Shown here: piece by piece, positions 24,433 to 32,333 of the stretch
How positions within the stretch are numbered: position 1 is the stretch's first letter
How the letters are laid out: each line of letters starts with the position of its first letter
Assembly: GCA_023819665.1 (NCBI GenBank)
Contig: JAMWCP010000007.1
Span: 1 to 32,333 of the forward strand
Reading direction: 5' to 3'
Source of the DNA: Candidatus Omnitrophota bacterium
Lineage (GTDB): Bacteria > Omnitrophota > Gorgyraeia > Gygaellales > JAMWCP01
Length of the DNA stretch: 32,333 nt
Made by a program: the position numbers and the translations under genes
The notes under the pieces: generated by a model
Seen by the model: only the letters and a program-made list of their open reading frames with translations
What the model was told of the DNA's origin: nothing
Databases searched by the model: none

Positions 24433-25634
24433 GATACTATTATGTAGCAAAAGATAAAATAGGTAAGACAGTGAGTGGTTTTTTAGATGCGTCTAGCGAG
24501 ACAGAGTTGATCAAGGAGTTACATCAGAGAGATCTTCTTGTAATTTCAGTTAGATTAGAAAGTAAAAGAGATAGGATGATAAATTTTAGAAAGGGAAAAG
24601 TAAGTTTGGATGAATTGGTGATCTTTTTGCGTCAGCTTGCCACACTTATTGAAGCGGGTATTCCTTTGGTTCAAGCATTGAGTCTTCTTGAGGAACAATT
24701 AGAAAACCGATGTTTAAATCAGATAATACTTTCTGTCAGAAAAGATATTGAGGCAGGAGTAAATTTACCTGATGCACTAACAAGACATCCGGAGGTTTTT
24801 TCGAGTTTGATTGTTAATATGGTTAAAGCCGGAGAAGCCTCGGGTATGCTTGATGAGATACTTCAGCGCCTCGCAACATATTTGGAGAAGACCCTATCTC
24901 TTTTAAGAAAGATTCGTTCCGGCTTAGTGTATCCTGCCGTGGTAGTAGTTATGGCAATTCTTATCACTATAGTACTTTTGCTTAAAGTGGTACCTACTTT
25001 CAAAGGAATATTCGAAATGTTGGGAGGAAAACTTCCTCTCCCTACCTTGATTCTTATCGGTATAAGTGACTTTTTGTTAAAATATTTCTTTTTATTTATA
25101 ATAATTTTAATAGTAGTTGCCTTTTTGTTCATTCGTTATATAAATACAGAAAGAGGCAGATATAATTTTGATAAGAGAAAACTTCAATTACCCGTGGTGG
25201 GTATACTTTTTAGGAAATTAGCCATTGCTCGTTTTTGTCGCACTCTTTCTACGTTGGTAAAAAGTGGTGTAAATATTCTGAATGCTTTAGAGATAGTAGG
25301 TAAAACTTCGGGCAATAAAGTAATTGAAGAAGCAGCGAATAAATGTCGTCAGGCTATTAAAGAGGGAGAGACTATTTCGGCACCTCTTTCTCAAACAAAA
25401 GTATTTCCTCCTATGGTGTGCCGTATGATTAATGTAGGTGAAAAAACTGGTCAGTTAGAAAATATGCTTAGTAAAATTGCTGATTTTTATGAAGAGCAAG
25501 TAGATACTGCCGTAGCGGCTCTGGTAAGTATGATTGAGCCCCTGGTGATTGTCTTTTTAGGTGTGGTGGTTGGTGGGATAGTAATTTCTCTTTTTATGCC
25601 CGTATTTAAAATTACAGAATTAGTTGGTCGCTAA
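24429..25634 (+). CDS. PilC/GspF-family inner-membrane assembly protein
   Basis: FLRQLATLIEAGIPLVQALSLLEEQ, MVKAGEASGMLDEILQRLATYLEK, ARFCRTLSTLVKSGVNILNALEIV, INVGEKTGQLENMLSKIADFYEEQVD. Confidence 0.94.
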   Translation: MRYYYVAKDKIGKTVSGFLDASSETELIKELHQRDLLVISVRLESKRDRMINFRKGKVSLDELVIFLRQLATLIEAGIPLVQALSLLEEQLENRCLNQIILSVRKDIEAGVNLPDALTRHPEVFSSLIVNMVKAGEASGMLDEILQRLATYLEKTLSLLRKIRSGLVYPAVVVVMAILITIVLLLKVVPTFKGIFEMLGGKLPLPTLILIGISDFLLKYFFLFIIILIVVAFLFIRYINTERGRYNFDKRKLQLPVVGILFRKLAIARFCRTLSTLVKSGVNILNALEIVGKTSGNKVIEEAANKCRQAIKEGETISAPLSQTKVFPPMVCRMINVGEKTGQLENMLSKIADFYEEQVDTAVAALVSMIEPLVIVFLGVVVGGIVISLFMPVFKITELVGR

Positions 25635-25660
25635 TTAATCATAACAATCACATCCGCCTC

Positions 25661-25688
25661 TTGACTTAGATTTTATTTATGATAGAAT
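25661..25688 (+). promoter_or_regulatory. Sigma70-type promoter for eno
   Basis: TTGACT (25661-25666), 16-bp spacer, TAGAAT (25683-25688) with extended TG at 25680-25681. Confidence 0.65.
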
Positions 25689-25726
25689 TCATTTAAGTTA
25701 AATAAGTTAAAAAGGGAGAAATAATT

Positions 25727-26992
25727 ATGGTAAAAATAAAAGATTTAAAAGCAAGAGAGATTTTGGATTCACGGGGTAATCCTACTATAGAAGTAGATGT
25801 GATATTGGATAACGGGATATGGGGAAGGGCGGCAGTTCCTTCGGGAGCCTCTACCGGCGAGAAGGAGGCATTAGAGTTAAGAGACGGTGATAAAAAAAGA
25901 TTTGGAGGGAAAGGAGTATTAAGAGCCGTAGAGAACGTTAAAAGTATTATTTTACCTGCATTAAAAAATAAACAGGCAGATTTTCAGAAGATAGATAAAT
26001 TATTAATTAATTTAGATGGTACAGAGAATAAATCAAATCTTGGCGCAAATGCCATTTTAGCAGTTTCTTTAGCGGTAGCAAAAGCGGAAGCTCTCTCTAA
26101 GAGGATTCCTCTTTATAAATATTTAGGGAAAGAGAAGGCAAGAATATTGCCTGTTCCTTTAATGAATATCCTAAACGGAGGATTGCATGCGGACAATAAT
26201 CTGAATATTCAAGAGTTTATGATTGCCCCCCTCGGGGCACCTACTTTTAGAGAAGCATTAAGATACGGTTGCGAAGTGTTTTATAAATTAAAATCAATTC
26301 TTAAATCTAAAGGATTTTCCACGGCGGTAGGTGATGAAGGAGGTTTTTCTCCTAAAATTGATTCTCATGAAGAGGTTTTAAATTTAATTTTAGAAGCGAT
26401 AGAAGAAGCAGGTTATAGAGCAGGAAAAGATATCTATATGGCTTTAGATGTGGCCGCAAGTTCTTTGTATGAAGATGGCGGATATAAATTTGAAGGAAAG
26501 ATAATACAGTCTGAAGAGTTTATTTCTCTTTATGATAATTGGTTAAGTAAATATCCTGTATTTTCTATTGAAGATGGGTTGGCAGAAAAAGACTGGTCAG
26601 GATGGCAGGAGCTTACTAAAAGATTGGGTAGTAAAATTCAACTGGTAGGAGATGATATCTTTGTAACCAATCCCGACATCTTAAAAGAAGGGATAGAAAA
26701 GAAAATTGCTAATGCAATCCTTATAAAAGTAAATCAAATTGGCACTCTTTCAGAAACCCTTAAGACAATAAATCTTGCAAAAAAGAATAAATATAAAACA
26801 ATTATTTCTCATCGTTCAGGCGAAACCGAAGACACTTTAATTGCTCATTTAGCAGTAGGTACAGGTTCACATCAGATAAAAACGGGTTCTCTTTCGCGCT
26901 CAGAAAGGATTGCTAAGTATAATGAGCTTTTAAGAATAGAAGAGGAATTGGGTAAAAAAGCCATTTATGCGGGAAAGTTTCTTTCAAGATGA
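25727..26992 (+). CDS. eno: Enolase
   Basis: [106 protein letters not shown]. Confidence 0.98.
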   Translation: MVKIKDLKAREILDSRGNPTIEVDVILDNGIWGRAAVPSGASTGEKEALELRDGDKKRFGGKGVLRAVENVKSIILPALKNKQADFQKIDKLLINLDGTENKSNLGANAILAVSLAVAKAEALSKRIPLYKYLGKEKARILPVPLMNILNGGLHADNNLNIQEFMIAPLGAPTFREALRYGCEVFYKLKSILKSKGFSTAVGDEGGFSPKIDSHEEVLNLILEAIEEAGYRAGKDIYMALDVAASSLYEDGGYKFEGKIIQSEEFISLYDNWLSKYPVFSIEDGLAEKDWSGWQELTKRLGSKIQLVGDDIFVTNPDILKEGIEKKIANAILIKVNQIGTLSETLKTINLAKKNKYKTIISHRSGETEDTLIAHLAVGTGSHQIKTGSLSRSERIAKYNELLRIEEELGKKAIYAGKFLSR

Positions 26993-27264
26993 TAAAAGGT
27001 TTTAAGAAAATAGGTCTATTGTCAGGAGGGATTTTTTTAATAAGTTTTATATTTTTATCCAGTTTTACACGTCTTCAAGAATTGAAAGATAAATCCGAAA
27101 TGATGGATAGGATGATAGAGAGATTAAAAACAGAGAGTACTTTTTTAGAACAGCAGATTCAATATTTTAAAGAAGAGCCTATATATCAAGAAAAAATTTT
27201 ACGTGAGAAGATGGGAATAGTACGCAAAGGAGAAATTCCTATAAAGGTACTTTCTGAAGAGTAA
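26989..27264 (+). CDS. FtsB/DivIC-like septum formation initiator family protein
   Basis: Short protein with one N-terminal TM segment, a coiled coil, and [25 protein letters not shown] tail; 4-nt overlap with eno. Confidence 0.75.
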   Translation: MIKGFKKIGLLSGGIFLISFIFLSSFTRLQELKDKSEMMDRMIERLKTESTFLEQQIQYFKEEPIYQEKILREKMGIVRKGEIPIKVLSEE

Positions 27265-27280
27265 TTTATTTTTTAGATAT

Positions 27281-27354
27281 AGCGGGGTGGAGCAGTCTGG
27301 TAGCTCGACAGGCTCATAACCTGTAGGTCGGCCGTTCAAATCGGCCCCCCGCAA
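27281..27354 (+). tRNA. Initiator tRNA-fMet (anticodon CAU); CCA not encoded (CTA follows)
   Basis: Cloverleaf folded by hand: acceptor GCGGGG/CCCCGC with A1-A72 mismatch, D stem GAGC/GCTC (A11-U24), anticodon arm ACAGG-CTCATAA-CCTGT, T arm GGCCG-TTCAAAT-CGGCC. Confidence 0.95.
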
Positions 27355-27363
27355 CTACGAGCT

Positions 27364-27400
27364 AACCTGCCAGGATAGCAGTGTGGCAGGTTTTTATTTT
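27364..27400 (+). terminator. Rho-independent terminator after tRNA-fMet
   Basis: 9-bp perfect stem AACCTGCCA / TGGCAGGTT with 11-nt loop, followed by TTTATTTT. Confidence 0.88.
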
Positions 27401-27420
27401 GGTGAGTAATTATTTTCGGA

Positions 27421-28863
27421 ATGTTAAAATTTTTTAAAGACGCTAAACTTTCTTTTTATCAAAAAATCTTTTTAATAATATTAGGAATTATTTTGTTTAT
27501 AGTTCTTTTGGAAGTTTCTTTGCATCTTTTGGGATTTATCCATCTGTCACTTCAGGAATGGAGAAATAGACTTGCTTTGAAACAGGATAGCGCCTTTCGT
27601 ATTCTCTGTTTAGGTGAATCTACTACCTTTGGTTATGAAGAATCCTATCCTAGTCAACTGGAGGAGATTTTGAATCAAAGAAAACCCGAAGTGCGATTTC
27701 GGGTAATTAATTTAGGAAGGCCGGGTGTAGATTCAAATTTTATTCTGCAGCATTTAGAAGAGAATCTTAGTAAATACAATCCTCATATAGTTACGGTGAT
27801 GATGGGAATAAATGATAGAGATATTTCTCTTTTATCAAAAGATCATCTATTTTCTAAAATTAAGTTTTTTTTAAGAAATTTCAGGGTATATAAATTGACC
27901 AGGCTTTTATATCTTCATATAAGGGCAAAGATAAAAGAGACAATAATTTTTTATAGAACGCTTGTTTTTAAAAACAAAACTAAAAATCTTTATAAAGATA
28001 CTTTAAAGGGCAACTTAGAATACGACTGGACTTATGTTAAACTAGGTTGGCACTATAAAAATGAAGGGAGGTTTCAGAAGGCAGAGGAGATGTTTAAAAA
28101 GGCAATTGTTTTAGATCCTCTGAATACGTGGGCATATAGAGAACTGATACAGATCTATACCCAAAACAACCGGCATGCAGAAGTAGAGGAGTTATTTAAA
28201 AGGCTTTTAGAACTAAATCATTTTGATTACCACACATATATGGGATGGGGATGGTGTTTATTTGATGAAAAAAAATATGACCGTGCAGAGGAATACTTTA
28301 AAAAGGCCATTCAGATAAATCCCGATAGTCCTGAGGCTTATTTATGGTTGGGTCAAACCTATATTCAACAGCAAAAATTTAACGAGGCAGAAGATTGTTT
28401 TAAAAAGGTTATTCTTCTGGAACCTGTAAATGAAAGGGCTTACTCTGCATTGATTTTTTTATCTAATCTTTTAGAAAATCCAGAAGATGCTCAAAGATAT
28501 CTCTTTTTAAAAGAATTATTTAAAGTAAAATATTATAATGCCATTACGCAGAGTAATTTTCGCAAATTACATGATATATTGAAACGCAGAAAGATAAAAT
28601 TGGTCTGTGTTCAATATCCGATGAGAAGTGTACAACCATTGAAAGATATATTTAAGGATAGAGAAGGTATCGTTTTTGTAGACAACGAATATATTTTTAA
28701 AGAAGCTGTAAAAAAAGAAGGATACAATGTCTATTTTACAGATATGTTTGCAGGAGATTTTGGTCACTGTACACTTAAAGGTAATCGTCTTTTAGCCGAG
28801 AACATCGCTAATGTCGTATTGAAAGAATATTTTTCTCCAGAAATCCAAGGAGACACAAAATAA
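27421..28863 (+). CDS. Membrane-anchored SGNH/GDSL-type hydrolase with an internal TPR array
   Basis: N-terminal TM; LCLGESTTFGYEESYPSQLEEIL, VINLGRPGVDS, VTVMMGINDRD; four TPR-like units (FQKAEEMFKKAIVLDPLN..., YDRAEEYFKKAIQINPDSPEAY...); C-term GDFGHCTLKGNRLLAENIA (DxxH). Confidence 0.85.
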   Translation: MLKFFKDAKLSFYQKIFLIILGIILFIVLLEVSLHLLGFIHLSLQEWRNRLALKQDSAFRILCLGESTTFGYEESYPSQLEEILNQRKPEVRFRVINLGRPGVDSNFILQHLEENLSKYNPHIVTVMMGINDRDISLLSKDHLFSKIKFFLRNFRVYKLTRLLYLHIRAKIKETIIFYRTLVFKNKTKNLYKDTLKGNLEYDWTYVKLGWHYKNEGRFQKAEEMFKKAIVLDPLNTWAYRELIQIYTQNNRHAEVEELFKRLLELNHFDYHTYMGWGWCLFDEKKYDRAEEYFKKAIQINPDSPEAYLWLGQTYIQQQKFNEAEDCFKKVILLEPVNERAYSALIFLSNLLENPEDAQRYLFLKELFKVKYYNAITQSNFRKLHDILKRRKIKLVCVQYPMRSVQPLKDIFKDREGIVFVDNEYIFKEAVKKEGYNVYFTDMFAGDFGHCTLKGNRLLAENIANVVLKEYFSPEIQGDTK

Positions 28864-28865
28864 AT

Positions 28866-30065
28866 ATGATTAAAAAAGGTTATTTTTTGAGTGTTCAGGG
28901 GAATGATATTGTGGATGAGAAAAAAAATCCTCTTATTCTTAAAGGCATCAATCTGGGTGGATGGTTGATGATGGAAGGCTATATTTTAGGAGGCAGAAAT
29001 ATACCCGAACATAAGTTTAAGAGGAAATTTATAAAGAGATGGGGTAAGGCATCCCTGGAAGAATTTGAGAATCTATTCTACATTAATTTTATTAAAGAGG
29101 ATGATTTTAAAATAATAAAAAATTTAGGATTTAACTGCGTAAGAATTCCTTTTAATTATAGAATTGTGGAAGATGGAAGTAAATTTAGATATCTAAAAAA
29201 GGTAGTAAATTGGTCCAGAAAGTATGATCTTTTGGCAATTTTGGATATGCACTCTGCTCCCGGAGCGCAGAATCAGGATTGGCATTCAGATAGTTCAGGA
29301 GTGGCATTGTTATGGAGGAAAAAAAATTATCAGAAAAAATTTATAGAATTCTGGGAGAAGATAGCCTCTGTCTTTAGAGAAGAGGAGGCAGTTGCTGGTT
29401 ACGATATCTTAAATGAGCCAGTGTGTGAAGATTTAGATGTATTATTTAAAATTTATAAAGATGTGGTTTCTGTGATAAGAAAGATAGATAGAAAACATAT
29501 AATTTTCTTAGAGGGAAATCGCTGGGCTCAGGATATCGATTTTTTAGGCAGTCCATGGGAAGATAATCTTGTTTATAGTATCCATTTCTATGCACCTTTA
29601 GAGTTTACCTTTGGTTTTGTAAGAAATCTGAAATATCCAGGGAAAATTCAGGGAAAGCATTTTTCTAAAGATAATTTGAAGAGACTTTTAAATAGATATT
29701 ATCAAATAAAAGAAAGATATCAAGTTCCTATATATGTAGGTGAATTTGGCCAACAGAGTAGGTGTTCTTACTGTGGAAAAGAATTTCTCTGGTTAAAAGA
29801 CACCTTAGAAATTTTTAAAGAATTTGGTTTTTCCTGGACATACTGGACATATAAAGCAATAGCCGGCGGGATGTATCCAGATGGGTTATTTCAGTATTTG
29901 GATAATCCCTCTTGGGTAGCTCGCGAGAAGCTAATTTTTGGCTGGGAAACATACTTTAGTTTGTGGGAGAAATACAAGCGGAATATCGTTGATTCTTGGC
30001 AGACGAAAAATTTTAAAATAAATCCATCTTTAGCAAAAGTTTTATTTGACGGAATAAAAATTTAG
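28866..30065 (+). CDS. GH5-family glycoside hydrolase (cellulase-like), no evident signal peptide
   Basis: LKGINLGGWLMMEGY, LGFNCVRIPFNY, LDMHSAPGAQN, YDILNEPV (acid/base Glu), YSIHFYAPLEFT, IYVGEFGQ (nucleophile Glu), WTYWTYKAI. Confidence 0.9.
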   Translation: MIKKGYFLSVQGNDIVDEKKNPLILKGINLGGWLMMEGYILGGRNIPEHKFKRKFIKRWGKASLEEFENLFYINFIKEDDFKIIKNLGFNCVRIPFNYRIVEDGSKFRYLKKVVNWSRKYDLLAILDMHSAPGAQNQDWHSDSSGVALLWRKKNYQKKFIEFWEKIASVFREEEAVAGYDILNEPVCEDLDVLFKIYKDVVSVIRKIDRKHIIFLEGNRWAQDIDFLGSPWEDNLVYSIHFYAPLEFTFGFVRNLKYPGKIQGKHFSKDNLKRLLNRYYQIKERYQVPIYVGEFGQQSRCSYCGKEFLWLKDTLEIFKEFGFSWTYWTYKAIAGGMYPDGLFQYLDNPSWVAREKLIFGWETYFSLWEKYKRNIVDSWQTKNFKINPSLAKVLFDGIKI

Positions 30066-30108
30066 GTCTGTGATAAAAATATTAATATAAATAAAAAGGA
30101 GGTGAGAG

Positions 30109-30384
30109 ATGAAGTTTTTGATGTTAGGCAAATATAGCCTTGAGGCAATCAAGGGGATAAAAAAGGAACGTACCAGAAAGGTAATCTCACTTATTGAAGA
30201 AAAGAACGGTAAAATAGAATCAATGTTTGCTCTATTGGGAAGTTATGATCTGGCATTTTTGGTAGATTTCCCCTCAGTTAAGGAGGCAATTAGCACATCG
30301 GTAGAGATTACTAGGCGTACGGGTATTTCATTTAATAGTCTACCCGCAATTACAGTTGAGGAATTTGATAAACTGGTAGGTTGA
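30109..30384 (+). CDS. GYD-domain protein
   Basis: MKFLMLGKYSLEAIKGIKKERTRKVISLIEEKNGKIESMFALLGSYDLAFLVDFPSVKEAI; strong SD AAGGAGGTGA upstream. Confidence 0.75.
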   Translation: MKFLMLGKYSLEAIKGIKKERTRKVISLIEEKNGKIESMFALLGSYDLAFLVDFPSVKEAISTSVEITRRTGISFNSLPAITVEEFDKLVG

Positions 30385-30388
30385 TTTA

Positions 30389-32278
30389 TTATAAGCGCAG
30401 TTGTTTTTCTGCATCTACAATATCCCGGTTGATAAGAGAAATCAGGTGGGCAGTTTTTTCTTTTAACAAAGGAGAAGAGAAATAGCTATCTTTGATCTCT
30501 CTTAATATTTGGATTGCCATCCGGAAATAACGGATAAGTTCTCCTTCATCGGTATCAGTAAATTCAAGGATTTTATGAAAGGAGAACCCTTTTATCCATG
30601 CTTCTGCAGAAGCAGCGAGATGAAAGTATGGTTCTTTGCTTAGAGGATATATACGATATTTCATTTCTTTTTGTTTTATCTGTTTTATAATTAACTGACA
30701 GATCTCATTTATCTTTTCTGCTCTTTTGGATATTCTTCTAAGATGTTGATTCTTGCGAGGTTCAAACACGATGGCGGTAGAGAGGATGGCAAGTTCTCCT
30801 TCATCAAGTTGCTCTAAGAGGTTCTTTTCATATAGCTCCCCTAAGATCAACTCATATCCATATAAGGCAGAGGAGAATTTTGCCTTAGGGGTTAGATGGT
30901 TATCCTTTATATAACCTAATTCCTTAAGGAGATTTAACTTTGCCTGAAGTAGCCGAATTGCCTCTTGGTGCTTCTGTTTTTTTGACTGAAAATAATGTAA
31001 AGATAAAGGATAAACCTTAAAGATTCCTTCTTGATAGCGTTCATAAAGATTTAATATAGTGGCATAACAGAGATTGAATTGGCTTTTTATATCCTCGGGT
31101 TTTTCATAAATAATTCTTCTTACATCATCAAAACCTATACGATGAGGATTTATCCGTAGAAATACCTCTCCTTGTTTATCTATCCCTCTTCTTCCGGCAC
31201 GACCCGCCATCTGATAAAAATCCCGTACTTTTAAAATTCTTGTATATCTTCCATAGAATTTTTTTAGATCATCAAAGATAACGCTTCTTGCCGGCATATT
31301 TATTCCTAAGGCAAAGGTCTCGGTAGTAAAGATTATCTTTATTAACCGCGTGGTAAATAGTTGTTCTACCACCTCTTTTAAGGTGGGTAGCATTCCGGCA
31401 TGATGATAGGCAATTCCCTTTGCAATAAGATGATATAATCTTTGGCTACTTTCCTCAGCGATTAAATCCAAACGTTGACAGAGCTGCTGATAGAGTGAAA
31501 TAATTTCTTTTTTTTCCTTTTGGTTTAAAAAATCAAAGCGATAAAGTTCAAAAGCTAAATCTTCGGTTTTTTTTCTTGAGAAGACAAAGTAGATACAGGG
31601 TAGACCATAATTATTACGTAGATAATTTATAAGAGAGGATAATCGATTGGGTTTGTATTCTTTTACATAACTGTAGCCGGTAGTTTTTAAATCTTTTAAG
31701 CTTTCCAGAATTTGATTTTGACATTGAAAGAAGAACTTTAAAGGAACCGGTCTTTTATTCTCAACTACTATCTTTAATGGTTTTTTATGTATAGATTCAA
31801 TCCAGGAGGTAAATTCTTCTATATTGGGAATGGTAGCAGATAGACATAAGACCTTCATATGCTTGGGTAAAAATATCAATGCCTCTTCCCATACTGTTCC
31901 GCGTTCTTCATTGTCGATAAAATGTACCTCATCAAAGATTACCCAGGAATAATTTTTTAGCTCATCTGGATTATTTATAATTTTGTTACGGAAAATTTCT
32001 GTGGTCATAATCAGGACGGTTGCTAAGGGATTTATGGAAACGTCACCTGTAAGGATACCAACTTTATCTTTAAACTGCTGGTTAAAATCACGAAATTTTT
32101 GATTGGAGAGCGCCTTAAGAGGTGCGGTATAGATTACCCTCTGATTTTTGTCTAAAGCCTCTTTAATTATGTATTCCGCAATAGCAGTTTTTCCTGCACC
32201 CGTGGGGGCCGAGACAATTACCGAAAAACCCTCATTTATATATTGGATTGCCTCTTTCTGAAAACGGTCATATTCCAT
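30389..32278 (-). CDS. Ski2/Mtr4-like DEVH-box helicase
   Basis: SAPTGAGKTAIAEYII, YTAPLKALSNQKF, GILTGDVSINP, MTTEIFRNKI, VIFDEVHFIDNEERG, LSATIPN, AYHHAGMLPTLK, FTTETFALGINMPARSVIF, QMAGRAGRRGID. Confidence 0.92.
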   Translation of the reverse strand: MEYDRFQKEAIQYINEGFSVIVSAPTGAGKTAIAEYIIKEALDKNQRVIYTAPLKALSNQKFRDFNQQFKDKVGILTGDVSINPLATVLIMTTEIFRNKIINNPDELKNYSWVIFDEVHFIDNEERGTVWEEALIFLPKHMKVLCLSATIPNIEEFTSWIESIHKKPLKIVVENKRPVPLKFFFQCQNQILESLKDLKTTGYSYVKEYKPNRLSSLINYLRNNYGLPCIYFVFSRKKTEDLAFELYRFDFLNQKEKKEIISLYQQLCQRLDLIAEESSQRLYHLIAKGIAYHHAGMLPTLKEVVEQLFTTRLIKIIFTTETFALGINMPARSVIFDDLKKFYGRYTRILKVRDFYQMAGRAGRRGIDKQGEVFLRINPHRIGFDDVRRIIYEKPEDIKSQFNLCYATILNLYERYQEGIFKVYPLSLHYFQSKKQKHQEAIRLLQAKLNLLKELGYIKDNHLTPKAKFSSALYGYELILGELYEKNLLEQLDEGELAILSTAIVFEPRKNQHLRRISKRAEKINEICQLIIKQIKQKEMKYRIYPLSKEPYFHLAASAEAWIKGFSFHKILEFTDTDEGELIRYFRMAIQILREIKDSYFSSPLLKEKTAHLISLINRDIVDAEKQLRL

Positions 32279-32288
32279 TTATAGATTC

Positions 32289-32333
32289 CTAATCAATAAA
32301 GTTATTTTTCTTTAATTCTTTAAAGATTGCCTT
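32289..32333 (-). CDS. 3' end of an upstream minus-strand CDS running off the right edge
   Basis: Minus frame reads KAIFKELKKNNFID-stop, ending 10 nt before the helicase ATG. Confidence 0.4.
   Translation of the reverse strand, partial: KAIFKELKKNNFID

Noticed and set aside
24863-25132. 89-aa minus-strand ORF opposite pilC/gspF
   Set aside because: Antisense to TM-rich conserved gene; low-complexity composition; shadow ORF. The other short minus ORFs in the track (e.g. 1853, 2952, 6124, 6639, 7712, 10356, 21055, 22440, 23169, 24256, 28567) were rejected for the same reason.
18079-25634. Full type IV pilus or type II secretion operon
   Set aside because: Only assembly ATPases, PilC/GspF and regulators are present; no pilin, prepilin peptidase, secretin or PilT recognised, so the system type cannot be assigned.
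1-32333. CRISPR array, prophage, transposon, defense island or toxin-antitoxin system
   Set aside because: No regularly spaced repeats, transposase/integrase, phage structural genes or known defense domains recognised. The Ski2-like helicase alone is a housekeeping-type RNA helicase.

Overview
AT-rich bacterial chromosomal window with densely packed genes, mostly on the + strand. The gene set (lpxK, LpxL-like acyltransferase, several GT9 domains) indicates an LPS-making Gram-negative-type cell. The style resembles an uncultivated lineage such as Omnitrophota, but that is a guess. Blocks: (1) 1-378, 3' end of a radical SAM/SPASM protein cut by the window edge; (2) 379-10197, a tight envelope operon: nnrE-like, lpxK, LpxL-like acyltransferase fused to an ELM1/DUF1022-like domain, GT4-GT9 fusion, GT4, GT9, GT9-GT9 fusion; (3) DUF1573 protein; (4) two large GH94/cellobiose-phosphorylase-like proteins flanking an inositol-monophosphatase-family gene, with a GH5 enzyme further downstream; (5) 18079-25634, a type IV pilus/type II secretion-like assembly cluster: GAF-GGDEF protein, standalone MshEN/GspE-N domain, two tandem PilB/GspE ATPases, REC-HD-GYP protein, PilC/GspF; (6) enolase, FtsB/DivIC-like protein and an initiator tRNA-fMet followed by a clear terminator; (7) SGNH hydrolase with an internal TPR array, GH5, GYD-domain protein and a Ski2-like helicase on the minus strand. 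No CRISPR array, transposase, rRNA or toxin-antitoxin locus was seen. The strongest candidate for something new is the pilus/c-di-GMP cluster: GGDEF, receiver and MshEN domains have all lost signature residues, while HD-GYP and the ATPase cores look intact. Also notable are the chain of fusions in the LPS operon and an initiator tRNA with a non-canonical 3GC stem.
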